From NCBI GenBank assembly GCA_002717145.1, contig PBCP01000005.1, forward strand, positions 1-44,252: a stretch of DNA of 44,252 nt, written 5' to 3'. This DNA comes from Planctomycetaceae bacterium. Its GTDB lineage: Bacteria; Planctomycetota; Planctomycetia; Pirellulales; Pirellulaceae. This document shows, one piece after another, positions 28,334-36,649 of this stretch. The notes beneath the pieces were generated by a model, which was not told the DNA's origin, searched no databases, and worked only from the letters and a program-made list of their open reading frames with translations. Within the stretch, counting starts at the first letter, position 1. Each line of letters begins with the position of its first letter. The translations under genes were made by a program, and so were the position numbers.

Positions 28334-29650
28334 GTGAACCTGTTTTTCTTTAGAACGATCCGACTTGGTATTAAGAGCCTGCTATTGCACAAAATGAGGG
28401 CGGGACTAGCGGGCCTGGGTATCTTTATTGGGACGGCAACGGTCATATGGCTGGTCGCAATGGGGGAAGGTGTAAGTCATCGGGCACAGGAACAGATTAA
28501 AGAGCTTGGTGCGAAAAACGTCATTGTGCGTACCAAAAAGCCGACGTCGGATAATGAGCCGCAGATGGCTCGAGTTAGTGTCCATCGCTATGGTTTGTTA
28601 AGAGCGGACTATAAACGCATTACTGAAACGCTGCCTAGTGTTAAAGAAGCCGTGCCTATGCGGGAGTTTCGTTATGAATTGCGACGTGAGGATCGGGAGG
28701 CAGATGCCAAATTAGTTGGCTGTATGGAAGCTTACCGTTCTCTGAACCATCTACAACTTGCCAGAGGGCGTTGGCTCACTCCTCGCGATCGTGGAAAAAA
28801 AGTGATCGTATTGGCAGATGAAACTGCTTCGAGGTTATTTCCATATCAGAATCCTATCGGGCAACGAGTGTGGGTTGGTCGTGAACTATATACCGTGATT
28901 GGACAAACCAAATCTCGTACTGCGTCTGCGGCGATTGGTGGGAGTCTCGATGCACGCGAATATAATCTGGATGCCTACATACCGCTTGAAACGATGGAAG
29001 CCAGAATTGGCGATCGTGTCATGAAACGAGTCGGTAACTCATGGCAGGGTGAACAGGTTGAATTGAGTCAGATTACCGTTGGTGTGGATGAGATCGACCA
29101 TGTGGACGAAACCGCAGCCATTATTACGAATCTGCTTAAGCGATACCACGCTGAAGAAGATTATGCAGTGGTAGTCCCGAAAGAGCTATTGGCACAGGCT
29201 GAACGAACCCGGGCGATGTTCAATGTACTACTGGTTGTGATTGCCGGTATCTCATTGTTGGTCGGCGGTATCGGGATTATGAATATTATGTTGTCGACGG
29301 TGACTGAACGAACCCGGGAAATTGGAGTTCGCCGAGCTTTAGGCGCGAAACGATCACACATTATTTTTCAATTTATTACTGAGGCAATTCTACTGACCGG
29401 CATTGGAGGTCTTTTGGGAGTGGCCTCCGGATTGCTATGTGGCCCGCTATTCCGTGGTGGTCGTGAGTTCGTCAGTAATTACTGGCCCGAACTTGTCCCC
29501 CCAATTGTCGCTCAAATCGAACCTCAGATTGCCAGCTGGTCAGTGATCCTTTCGCTGGCGATTGCCATCCTTTCAGGTGTCCTCTTTGGAGTCTATCCAG
29601 CCTGGCGAGCTGCTTATATGGATCCCATTGAAGCTCTACGTCACGAGTAA
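28334..29650 (+). CDS. MacB/LolE-type ABC transporter permease (no fused ATPase)
   Basis: 438 residues from a GTG start. Layout: N-terminal helix near residues 20-42 (GLGIFIGTATVIWLVAMG), a periplasmic MacB_PCD-type domain (about 50-285), then three helices with the hallmark FtsX motif GGIGIMNIMLSTVTERTREI and RRALGAKRSHI. Proteins of this type need a separate ATP-binding partner of the LolD/MacB NBD type; none is encoded next to it here. With TolC-like channel and three adaptors upstream it would form a mechanotransmission-type export pump acting on a periplasmic substrate. Confidence 0.87.
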   Translation: MNLFFFRTIRLGIKSLLLHKMRAGLAGLGIFIGTATVIWLVAMGEGVSHRAQEQIKELGAKNVIVRTKKPTSDNEPQMARVSVHRYGLLRADYKRITETLPSVKEAVPMREFRYELRREDREADAKLVGCMEAYRSLNHLQLARGRWLTPRDRGKKVIVLADETASRLFPYQNPIGQRVWVGRELYTVIGQTKSRTASAAIGGSLDAREYNLDAYIPLETMEARIGDRVMKRVGNSWQGEQVELSQITVGVDEIDHVDETAAIITNLLKRYHAEEDYAVVVPKELLAQAERTRAMFNVLLVVIAGISLLVGGIGIMNIMLSTVTERTREIGVRRALGAKRSHIIFQFITEAILLTGIGGLLGVASGLLCGPLFRGGREFVSNYWPELVPPIVAQIEPQIASWSVILSLAIAILSGVLFGVYPAWRAAYMDPIEALRHE

Positions 29651-29652
29651 AG

Positions 29653-30081
29653 CTACGGCTCATTTTGATGATGGATTCCCGTAAAACACGCAATTAGAAG
29701 AATTGCTTTGCTTGAGACCCAAAAGATCTGAGCAGGCCCCTCAAAGTCTCCGCTGAAGACTACGGCAATGGACCAAATGCACGCTACCAACGCAAAGGCG
29801 ATTGCCAGGGTATAATTCCGCACCAGTGCCAGTACCCAACCGATGAAAAACAAGGGATTTGGAATCCACGCCATCGGAACAAAGATTCCAAGTATAATGG
29901 CCCAAACTCCAGGTTTATCAATGTCCTCAAATTCAAGTGGAAGCATGCACGCAACTATGTAGGATAGCAATGATAGCCAGACAAGAATGAAGGGGGTTTT
30001 ACTTTCATCACGTGCTATCACCTCAGCATCATCAATTTGTCGATAAGGATTGGAATCGTTAACGAATTCATCGCTATTCAC
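29653..30081 (-). CDS. Small membrane protein of unknown function
   Basis: 142 residues from a GTG at 30081 with AAGGAG about 8 bases upstream. An N-terminal polar stretch (NPYRQIDDAEVIARDE) is followed by about four hydrophobic segments: residues 31-49, 58-80, 82-106 and 116-134. The NPY-containing leader followed by membrane helices is a common design in small planctomycete membrane proteins, but no function is known. It is convergent with the permease gene, leaving only 2 bases between stops, and has a separate promoter region on its right. Confidence 0.7.
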   Translation of the reverse strand: MNSDEFVNDSNPYRQIDDAEVIARDESKTPFILVWLSLLSYIVACMLPLEFEDIDKPGVWAIILGIFVPMAWIPNPLFFIGWVLALVRNYTLAIAFALVACIWSIAVVFSGDFEGPAQIFWVSSKAILLIACFTGIHHQNEP

Positions 30082-30312
30082 CTTTAGCTCCTTTAGAGTT
30101 GGATTTGGAGACAGACGCTAGTTCTAGTATCGATTCGATAAGGACGTCTCGAAAGTATTAAATACGCTACATTCAACGTGGCTTGTAGCAATGAGTGATA
30201 GATTCCGGTTCAATTAACCGTGTGGTTGAAGGGGATATTTAACGCCTTTTTGCGGGAATACCTTTGTCATAATTAGATCGTCGTCAGAATCAGTTCGATA
30301 GGAAAACGCTAA

Positions 30313-31335
30313 ATGATGTGGTTCGTGTGTTCCAGAAGTCTTCTTTACCAGTTAGTGTGGCTTCCCCTTATCGTGGTCATGCCTGTTGTCTTAGAGGGTG
30401 CTGAGCCGCTTCTCGGTCCAAAGGCAAAGATTCTTCTGGAGGAAATTCGGGAAGAAACGGAGCAGTTGTTACTTCATAGTCCCGGTGCGAAAAGAGAGTT
30501 TATCACTTCAGTATCGTTAATGAATCATGTTCAACGAATTGTTAGTCCTTTGCGATATTCCGTATTAGCGGTTGCTGGTGAAAATATGCCGACCACGGTT
30601 GAACAATGTCTGGAGTCGCGAGCAGGTATTTGTGGCAATCAGGTTGAATGTTTCCTGTTGTTGGCCAAACAATTGGACCTGAGATCACGTTCGGTTGAAT
30701 TCTATATGCATGGTGAGCAACCTAGCGGGAATTCATCTCATATCGGAGTGGAGGTTTACTTTTCCGGAGGATGGAAGTTCTTTGACGTGACCTGGGGCAC
30801 CTATTTTCAAAATCGTGATGGTATTTGTAGTATCGCTGAAATACGCGAAAACGGAGCTCAGGCGAAGAACTGGGCCGTCACCAATCAGACCGATCACTGG
30901 TATTTACACTGGCTTCGCGCGGGATTGGATCCATTGATTTATGTTGATCATCGTAATCTTGATCTGTTGCGCGGTCGGCTGGGAACTGTTCGACTATTTC
31001 CGGTCGGCGCTGTCTATCGCCCCATCCATCAACCGGGGTACGTCGGGTTAAATACGCTGGAACCGGATTATGGTGATGTACGTATCATTTTAGATTCGAT
31101 TCCTACAGAAAAAACCAGTTTGAAGATGACAGTCTCAGGGAAGGCTGGTGCCGGGCATTTGTTGATTATTCAGGGGAGTGATCGTTTGCGAATTCCGATT
31201 ACATCGCTGAATTCAGGAACTCACAGATTTAAACTTCCATTCAAACTAAAAGCCGGCGAGGTCAGGATCATGATGGAAGAAGAAAACCCGCGTCAGATTA
31301 GTTATGTAGTTTATACAGCGATTGAATTTGAATAG
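30313..31335 (+). CDS. Secreted transglutaminase-like protein
   Basis: 340 residues with a signal peptide (residues 1-30, LVWLPLIVVMPVVLEGA). A transglutaminase-like core lies at about 85-165 with a plausible Cys-His-Asp triad: Cys107 in AGICGNQ, His143 in NSSHIGVEVY and Asp158 in WKFFDVTWG. This is the usual order and spacing for the superfamily, whose bacterial members are mostly proteases or acyl-transfer enzymes. A beta-rich C-terminal domain of about 130 residues follows and is not recognised. The gene stands alone with 231 bases upstream. Confidence 0.78.
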   Translation: MMWFVCSRSLLYQLVWLPLIVVMPVVLEGAEPLLGPKAKILLEEIREETEQLLLHSPGAKREFITSVSLMNHVQRIVSPLRYSVLAVAGENMPTTVEQCLESRAGICGNQVECFLLLAKQLDLRSRSVEFYMHGEQPSGNSSHIGVEVYFSGGWKFFDVTWGTYFQNRDGICSIAEIRENGAQAKNWAVTNQTDHWYLHWLRAGLDPLIYVDHRNLDLLRGRLGTVRLFPVGAVYRPIHQPGYVGLNTLEPDYGDVRIILDSIPTEKTSLKMTVSGKAGAGHLLIIQGSDRLRIPITSLNSGTHRFKLPFKLKAGEVRIMMEEENPRQISYVVYTAIEFE

Positions 31336-31357
31336 ACGAGTTTTGACAACTTTCAGC

Positions 31358-31552
31358 TCATACATATCCTGAGGCTAACCAGGATAAGCGTAGGTCGTCG
31401 CTTGCCCCTACTGGAATATTGGCCTGCGTGCCACTGTCTTTGGTAACATAATTGCCTATAGCACAGGTAACGCCTGTAAGGGCAGCTCCAGTGGACTTAC
31501 TGACTAGGCCGAAGGTCAATCCGGTGACGGCTTGATTGGGTATGAAACTCAT
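31358..31552 (-). CDS. Short reverse-strand reading frame starting in repeat copy A
   Basis: 64 residues. The first 12 (MSFIPNQAVTGL) come from the dispersed repeat, read on its reverse strand. The rest (GLVSKSTGAALTG, NYVTKDSGTQANI) resembles the start of small beta-rich domains seen in phage and planctomycete proteins, but it then stops early. No ribosome site is visible before the ATG. It may be a truncated gene left by recombination at the repeat, or not expressed. Identity by memory of the pattern only. Confidence 0.35.
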   Translation of the reverse strand: MSFIPNQAVTGLTFGLVSKSTGAALTGVTCAIGNYVTKDSGTQANIPVGASDDLRLSWLASGYV

Positions 31553-31567
31553 TTAGTTGGTGGGAGG
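31521..31567 (+). repeat. Dispersed repeat, copy A (right part only)
   Basis: Matches the right half of the repeat: CCGGTGACGGCTT, then TATGAAACTCATTTAGTTG and a GGGAGG run. The left half (CTTTTGCCCTCC and the GACACA/TGTGTC arms) is absent, replaced by the 31358-31552 frame. The left arm of the GTGA hairpin is reduced to CCG/CGG. Same orientation as copies B-F. Confidence 0.6.
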
Positions 31568-31578
31568 TTGGATTGGTG

Positions 31579-31686
31579 ATGATTCTGCCAGTCATCTGGA
31601 TGTTCTATATTTTGACGTTTAACGAGTCACTAGTATGGCATTTCGAGATGGGGTGTGTTGGCTCTAAAGGAAAATCACGTTTGTAG
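31579..31686 (+). CDS. Possible 35-residue hydrophobic peptide downstream of repeat copy A
   Basis: ATG at 31579 with GGGAGG ending 11 bases before it. The peptide begins with a hydrophobic run (MILPVIWMFYILTF) and ends in a basic tail. It stops 12 bases before the next gene. Support is the ribosome site and its position just after the repeat, as for the 48-residue gene after copy E. It may not be real. Confidence 0.25.
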   Translation: MILPVIWMFYILTFNESLVWHFEMGCVGSKGKSRL

Positions 31687-31698
31687 AGGTTTATAGTG

Positions 31699-32199
31699 AT
31701 GGAACATAAAAGTCCGGATGCATGCCAAAGCGTGATTGCCCCTGGGGCGAGTCCGAAAAACAATCCGCGGTTCACAATTAAGGGGCTTTTGTTCTGGACT
31801 GCCGTTGTCGCTGGTGTGATTCCAGCAGTTCTTAGCGGCCAACAAGATCCAACGACTGGTATTTTTATAACCGGCGTTTACCTTACTGTCGTTTGTGGAA
31901 TTGCGACTCTTGTACTTCATCCTCGTTCGTTTGATGCGTATATTCCCATTTGTGGAACCATATTGTTATTAGCCCTTTTGTTCTTGTCGGCTGCACTGCT
32001 GCCAATGGGAAAAATGAGAGACACCATGGGGAATCTTCTGTTTTTCAGCAGCTTCCCGTTAGGTATATACTTGCTGATTCACAACGTAAGACGAATTAAC
32101 AACATGGGTTTTTCATTAGTGATTTCCATATATCATTTTGGTTTTTGGGTTGCGTGGGTTGGCCTGACCGGCGCTATTGCTAATGCGCCAATAACATAA
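31699..32199 (+). CDS. Membrane protein of unknown function
   Basis: 166 residues from ATG 31699 with AGAGG upstream; a GTG one codon earlier is possible. A polar N-terminal 30 residues ends in RFTIKGLLFWTAVVAGV, a membrane-entry pattern frequent in planctomycete membrane proteins. About five hydrophobic segments follow (residues 35-52, 57-76, 82-103, 113-130 and 139-160). No family or active-site motif is recognised. It is the first sizeable gene after repeat copy A. Confidence 0.65.
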   Translation: MEHKSPDACQSVIAPGASPKNNPRFTIKGLLFWTAVVAGVIPAVLSGQQDPTTGIFITGVYLTVVCGIATLVLHPRSFDAYIPICGTILLLALLFLSAALLPMGKMRDTMGNLLFFSSFPLGIYLLIHNVRRINNMGFSLVISIYHFGFWVAWVGLTGAIANAPIT

Positions 32200-32401
32200 G
32201 AGTTGTCTGACACCCTACTCCCAGTGGCATCTTTTGACCTCAGACACATACATGCTGTAGCTTTTTTAACCTCAACACGCATGTTTTGTAGCTGATTCAA
32301 CACTAACCACAATTTTGGCAATTTCCGATAATTCTGGATAAATGAGGCATCCTCAGTGATGCTTTAATTGATTTCGAAAAACTAAAATCGGAGCCCTACC
32401 T

Positions 32402-32827
32402 ATGAAAAAGATCGTCATTCTATTCTTGTTTAGTTCTTTCCTATTTGTTTCCGGATGTGCCGATTCGCAATCGGATCAAGTGCAGGATGCTGAACAGCAG
32501 CAACCACAAGCAACGGAAGTCTCCTTATCGGTTGATCAGAAGGTAGCAGAGCCACCGCTTTATAAGGCAGCCGAACGTAATGAAGTGGAACGTATAAAAC
32601 AGCTATTGGCAGACGGAGCGGATATTAATCAGACTGGAGGTAGAGATCAGGAAACCCCACTTCATCGAGCGATCACCAGAAGAAGTACAGAGGCTGCTAA
32701 AATCCTGATCGATGCCGGAGCGGACATTAACAAACCACGAGGGGACGGACAGACACCCTTAGAAATGGCCCAAGTCCGAAATCGTACTGAGATTCTCGTT
32801 TTGTTAAAACAAGAATCCACGGAATAA
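32402..32827 (+). CDS. Ankyrin-repeat lipoprotein
   Basis: 141 residues. Lipoprotein signal with lipobox VSGC (Cys19). After a Gln-rich linker, residues about 58-138 form two full ankyrin repeats and part of a third: LYKAAERNEVERIKQLLADG, TPLHRAITRRSTEAAKILID with AGADIN, and TPLEMAQVRNRTEILVLL. Ankyrin repeats bind other proteins. As a lipoprotein it should sit in the envelope, so its partner is probably periplasmic or membrane-bound. A 202-base gap lies upstream and no obvious operon partner is present. Confidence 0.83.
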   Translation: MKKIVILFLFSSFLFVSGCADSQSDQVQDAEQQQPQATEVSLSVDQKVAEPPLYKAAERNEVERIKQLLADGADINQTGGRDQETPLHRAITRRSTEAAKILIDAGADINKPRGDGQTPLEMAQVRNRTEILVLLKQESTE

Positions 32828-32908
32828 CATTGGGATGCGAGCCGTCTTCTAATCGCCCTATAAAGAAACTCTCAAGCTTTAATAGCTCAGCATTTTTGCA
32901 GTTGAGTA

Positions 32909-33316
32909 ATGACACTGGACAAAGTAGTTTTTTTTGTCGGCAACATTATTTGCCACCAGTTGGTAGCTTTATTCATCTGGTTCATATTGGAGGGATTTAC
33001 TAGAAAACGCAGTTTTCGTGAAAATAGTTCTTCGAGACTGTTGGTGAATCGCTATCCGTGGTTAATTTCTCTTGGTTTGGCGGTCGCACTGATATTGCCA
33101 TTTGCAATACCAGGATACCCTAATCCTGGCGTGGCAAATTATAGACTCTTGCTGTCAAGACTGCTTTGTATGGTGGTGGGAACTGGGGTGATTAGCTTGG
33201 TCTACTGGATTCGCTTCATGAGAGGTCCGAATCTTCGAGACCTTTATTTAGCAGTTATTGGGATGCTAACCTCGGGTACAGGATTTTACTTTGGGCTTCT
33301 AGTAGGCGCGGTTTAA
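32909..33316 (+). CDS. Membrane protein of unknown function
   Basis: 135 residues, about four hydrophobic segments (residues 5-27, 48-66, 78-98, 110-132) with a basic loop after the first (EGFTRKRSFRE). No family is recognised. It is 81 bases after the ankyrin lipoprotein and convergent with the caspase-like gene. The start has no strong ribosome site. Confidence 0.6.
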   Translation: MTLDKVVFFVGNIICHQLVALFIWFILEGFTRKRSFRENSSSRLLVNRYPWLISLGLAVALILPFAIPGYPNPGVANYRLLLSRLLCMVVGTGVISLVYWIRFMRGPNLRDLYLAVIGMLTSGTGFYFGLLVGAV

Positions 33317-33403
33317 GGGCTAATCAAAGCTACCACGCCAGAGCCGTGCCGATCTAAGCGGGACTCCAGAGTCGGAAGAGCGAGGGTAGAAATAACAAGC
33401 TTC

Positions 33404-34543
33404 TCATTGAATCGGAAATCTGATTCGATCGGCTTCAACCCATTCGTCCCATGAGTGGTCATCTTCGATATAGTGTATGTACCACCGACCATCGGCTTCT
33501 CGCAAAACTTTCGCTGGGTACCATTGCCCTCGCCATCGCACCTCACACTCTGGCGGCATGTTTACCGCAAGCTGACCAGAATCTCTTCGTGACATACGAA
33601 GCTCCGATTCCGCGTATCTTTTTACCTCCTTGCTGGCGTAGTTGAAGAACTCTACCGCATAATTTGGAGGTGTTTTATTTGATGCGTCAACAATCCGACC
33701 GTAACGGCCTTTAACCCTGACATAACTTCCTAGAGGGAAAGCAATTTCCGGAAGGTCAACAACCTCTCCATTCGTGCTGCCGAAAACGAAATCATCATCT
33801 GTACCACCGGAGTGAAACCCGCTTTTTTGTCCTTCAAGATGAAGCATTGCGTTGTTTATTTCCGAACGCACTTCACCAAGACGGATTATGCCATCACGAT
33901 TGGTGTCCATTAGAGGAAGACCTTCCATCGCATCAATAATCAATTGTGTAAATGTCCAATTCCCTGTTGAGGTAATCCCCTCTGTCGCAGAGGTCAAACT
34001 GAAACTAGATATACCCTTGAGCTGAAGTTTTTCGACAGCCAGCCGTATTCCTCCGGAGTGACGGCAGTCAGCCATGAAAATTGCCTGCCTACCATTAAAA
34101 TTGGCGTAGATGTTATTGGCTAACTCTTTCACGGTCCAACCGGTCTTCGCATTCTTAGGACCTAATTTCACGTCGTAATTTGCAAAACAAAAATCATCAC
34201 CAACCCTCCAGCCATGCCCCGCAAAGTAGATCAGCAGTGTTGAATTTGCGTTTGTAGCTGAAAGCGAGGATTGAATTGTTTGACGAATATTCTCAAGAGT
34301 CGCTTCTGAATCCAACAACATTGAAATTTGCTTAGCCGGTGTACCACGCCGTATGAGAAGTTCCCGAAGTTCCTTATCTTTACGATGCCTTCTAGGATAC
34401 TTCGTCAAATCAGCTTTCCATCTTGTAACACCAATAATCACGGCGTGTGTATTTGCTGCGTCCCAAGCGTCAGTAGCCTCTAATCGTTGTACCTGTAATA
34501 CGAATCCGCTGCTTAAAACAACCAATAACAATACCCGAAACAT
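33404..34543 (-). CDS. Secreted caspase-fold (peptidase C14) protein, catalytic Cys likely lost, with EF-hand loop and Tudor-like tail
   Basis: 379 residues. Signal peptide 1-23. A C14 caspase-like domain spans about 30-260: AVIIGVTRW at the first strand, catalytic His110 in IYFAGHGWR, and the usual Cys motif region at residues 157-165. There the sequence is A-D-C-R-H-S-G-G, so the Cys expected directly before H-S-G is Arg161 (codon CGT at 34061-34063); Cys160 is one residue away. A canonical EF-hand loop DTNRDGIIRLGE lies at 213-224. Residues 332-377 form a Tudor/chromo-like domain (WRGQWYPAKVL, SWDEWVEADRIR). The protein is probably a secreted binding pseudo-enzyme, unless Cys160 can serve. 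The Tudor-like part may bind methylated or charged ligands. Confidence 0.8.
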   Translation of the reverse strand: MFRVLLLVVLSSGFVLQVQRLEATDAWDAANTHAVIIGVTRWKADLTKYPRRHRKDKELRELLIRRGTPAKQISMLLDSEATLENIRQTIQSSLSATNANSTLLIYFAGHGWRVGDDFCFANYDVKLGPKNAKTGWTVKELANNIYANFNGRQAIFMADCRHSGGIRLAVEKLQLKGISSFSLTSATEGITSTGNWTFTQLIIDAMEGLPLMDTNRDGIIRLGEVRSEINNAMLHLEGQKSGFHSGGTDDDFVFGSTNGEVVDLPEIAFPLGSYVRVKGRYGRIVDASNKTPPNYAVEFFNYASKEVKRYAESELRMSRRDSGQLAVNMPPECEVRWRGQWYPAKVLREADGRWYIHYIEDDHSWDEWVEADRIRFPIQ

Positions 34544-34680
34544 ACACTGCTTTCTTTAATACTCTATGACCCTTGTCCGACCCTGTCATTCTATATGAAT
34601 AAGCTCAATTCTTTCATTTAAATTAGATTGTGTACGATATTGTAGAAGCGTCTCATGCAATTATGCAGTTCTTCCGATAC

Positions 34681-34770
34681 TTTTGCCCTTACGATACATG
34701 CATGCGTTAGGATGTGTCTGGTAAGCCGGTGACGGCTTGGTTGCGTATGAATGACATTTAGTTATGCGAA
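34681..34770 (+). repeat. Dispersed repeat, copy B
   Basis: Contains TTTTGCCC, the arms GATACA (34693-34698) / TGTGTC (34713-34718, one G-U pair), then AAGCCG (34723-34728) and CGGCTT (34733-34738) around a GTGA loop, then GCGTATGAATGACATTTAGTT. The stretch from 34544 to 34861 has no large gene; this repeat and a possible 31-residue peptide fill its right part. Left of it (34544-34680) nothing is recognised apart from the promoter region of the caspase-like gene. Confidence 0.8.
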
Positions 34771-34785
34771 GAAGAGAAAGAAGTA

Positions 34786-34881
34786 ATGAGTCTGAGTGCT
34801 ACGAAAGCAAAGTCTCAAGCGAATCTTAGGTTTACTACCAATTTCTTTTCCATTGATTGGAATGATGAATCAAACCGTTAA
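34786..34881 (+). CDS. Possible 31-residue leader peptide overlapping the next gene
   Basis: ATG at 34786 follows a purine-rich ribosome site (AAGAAGAGAAAGAAGTA) just after repeat copy B. The frame ends at TAA 34879-34881, about 17 bases past the most likely ATG of the next membrane protein, in another frame. It could be a translationally coupled leader, or the remains of the true start with a one-base shift. Support is limited. Confidence 0.3.
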   Translation: MSLSATKAKSQANLRFTTNFFSIDWNDESNR

Positions 34882-35338
34882 CAAAGAGCCACAACGAAGC
34901 TCCATTTTAATCTACATAGTTTGTTCTCTAACTTTTTTCGCCGCATCGGGATGGGTTCTATTCGCGGGTGCATTTCAGGATGATGGATTCCCAATACTGT
35001 TCAGGCCCTCTTTCGCATTATTCTTTCCAGGACTGATCCTTTTCCCTCTTTTGAGTCTCATCACGTTTATTGTCTCGCTTAGGCTTCTAATCCGGGAACG
35101 CCCACGCCCGTTCACAGCACTTATTTTTTGGGGAATAGTGATGTTAATTTTTGCCATTGATGAAGATGCTCAAATCCGGCATCTGATAATCATGTCATTA
35201 AGTGCCGTTTCAATGCTCGTAGAAACACGTATACGGCGATTACCTGAATCTCAGGTACGCTCAGCCATTGGTGCCATGATTCTATGTGGAAGCTACTACT
35301 TTACTATGCTATTTTTAATTTTTGCTGCAAATGTTTAA
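34862..35338 (+). CDS. Membrane protein of unknown function
   Basis: About 158 residues from ATG 34862 (a second ATG follows at once). A longer frame opens at a GTG at 34796. Four or five hydrophobic segments: residues about 15-38, 48-72, 84-98, 105-122 and 138-157. Two basic loops (RLLIRERPRPF, ETRIRRLPE) help to orient it. No family is recognised. The gene is the only sizeable one between repeat copies B and C. Confidence 0.6.
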   Translation: MMNQTVNKEPQRSSILIYIVCSLTFFAASGWVLFAGAFQDDGFPILFRPSFALFFPGLILFPLLSLITFIVSLRLLIRERPRPFTALIFWGIVMLIFAIDEDAQIRHLIIMSLSAVSMLVETRIRRLPESQVRSAIGAMILCGSYYFTMLFLIFAANV

Positions 35339-35373
35339 TCACCCGCCAGCCTTCTGGTGATCCTGTCTCTGGA

Positions 35374-35469
35374 TTACTCCAGCTTCCGCAGCATCTCCTG
35401 CTGAATCGAAACCATCTTCTGAACCAGTTCGTCTTGTATCCATGCCGTAGCAGCCAAAGGCGTCTCCAT
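35374..35469 (-). CDS. Possible 31-residue peptide reading out of repeat copy C
   Basis: On the minus strand the repeat ends with GGAGGG, then CAAAAG and an ATG at 35469, a near-ideal ribosome site. The 31-residue frame (METPLAATAWIQDELVQK and on to LRKLE) looks like an amphipathic helix. No homologue is recognised. It may be the tail of an older gene or a true small protein. Confidence 0.35.
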   Translation of the reverse strand: METPLAATAWIQDELVQKMVSIQQEMLRKLE

Positions 35470-35526
35470 CTTTTGCCCTCCGACACAGGCATGCGTTAGG
35501 ATGTGTCTGGTAAGTCGGTGACGGCT
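35467..35526 (+). repeat. Dispersed repeat, copy C
   Basis: CATCTTTTGCCCTCC, the arms GACACA / TGTGTC around GGCATGCGTTAGGA, TGG, then AAGTCG GTGA CGGCT, in which the hairpin keeps pairing through a U-G. The right part (TATGAAACTCATTTAG) is missing. It lies 105 bases upstream of the 8-TM protein gene. Confidence 0.8.
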
Positions 35527-35630
35527 AAAGTGATTGTTCTAAATTACCCCAAAGTACTGCGCCTAAAATCACAGTGGATAGCATCATATAATCTATAAGT
35601 TGATGTTATAGATTAAATTCAAGATTTGAA

Positions 35631-36635
35631 ATGACAGAACCTTCGCCTGAAACTCTAGGCATCTCAAAGAAAAGGAAACTTGCCGCTGTTATAGGGGCGT
35701 TTATTACTTTTCTGTTGTTGGCCTTATTGAGTGGCATTCTTCTGGATTACATTAAGCCAGGTCTTGTGAGTGGTACAGAGAAACTGGGACTACCGGGGGT
35801 TCTGGGACTCATCGTATGCCAATTCACCATCGCCCTTACAAACGCCTGGTTTGTCTTCCGAAAGATTGCCAGAAAGAATGATCGCCTGCAGGATAAAAGG
35901 TGGGTTCAAATTCTATTATCGATGTTTGCCGGTATGGCATCAGCGATTGCCGTTTTTATGGCAGTCACGTTTTCTGTAATGGCCTTGACTAAACGGTTTT
36001 TGGGATGGTCTATGGAACCCGGCTTGAAATTCTGGGTTCCCTTTGGTGTCGCCTTGCTATCCGGTCTCCTGGTTGGCTTGAGCGTGACTTTAGCGATTGC
36101 GAAAGAAGGTCGATGCAGAGCCTTCTTTCAATGGTGGGCAAAATTCGCTTTCATCCGCTTGTCTTTTAGACTTGGGATCGCATGTGCATTCTGGGCGATT
36201 TGTTTGTTCGTTGGTTTTAGGCTCTTAGAGAAAGTGGAGCTGTGGTCTAGTCATCAACAAACAGTCGAATTGGGATGGGCAGTTATTTGGATTAACATAC
36301 CGGTCTTGTGGACTGTATATCGATCTTTTAGGCAGACGGAAAGAGAGTGGGATTGGTGCTTTCTGGTAATACTGCTGGCCTATGCTAATACCATTATTTG
36401 GCTCTCATTGTCGGAAACTTGGGTACCCACCGTCCAATTCATTAAAGGTCTTCTCGTAGGCCAATTTATGGTTTACGCGATCATTGCTGTCGGCTTCATT
36501 ATTCGCCTTATCAAACGGAAGATGTGTTTATCATTGCTATTTCTTTATGTTATAGGCGCTACGATACCCATCGCCCTTACCCTCTTTGTGCAGGTGCTCT
36601 GGTCAGCACTCGACTTCGATCTCTTAATTCAATAA
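35631..36635 (+). CDS. Polytopic membrane protein of unknown function (about 8 TM)
   Basis: 334 residues. Hydrophobic segments at about 18-38, 52-74, 96-120, 135-157, 180-200, 217-235, 245-262, 272-293 and 300-325, so eight or nine helices. Few conserved polar residues stand out and no transporter motif is seen. It ends 14 bases before the LRR protein gene, so the two are probably co-transcribed and may act as a membrane/surface pair. The organism's usual G+C appears lowered here by eye. Confidence 0.65.
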   Translation: MTEPSPETLGISKKRKLAAVIGAFITFLLLALLSGILLDYIKPGLVSGTEKLGLPGVLGLIVCQFTIALTNAWFVFRKIARKNDRLQDKRWVQILLSMFAGMASAIAVFMAVTFSVMALTKRFLGWSMEPGLKFWVPFGVALLSGLLVGLSVTLAIAKEGRCRAFFQWWAKFAFIRLSFRLGIACAFWAICLFVGFRLLEKVELWSSHQQTVELGWAVIWINIPVLWTVYRSFRQTEREWDWCFLVILLAYANTIIWLSLSETWVPTVQFIKGLLVGQFMVYAIIAVGFIIRLIKRKMCLSLLFLYVIGATIPIALTLFVQVLWSALDFDLLIQ

Positions 36636-36649
36636 GTGAAAGATCTTAA

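Noticed and set aside
33404..34543. Caspase-like gene as an anti-phage defence effector
   Set aside because: It carries a signal peptide, no sensor or nucleotide-signal gene is adjacent, and the catalytic Cys seems lost.
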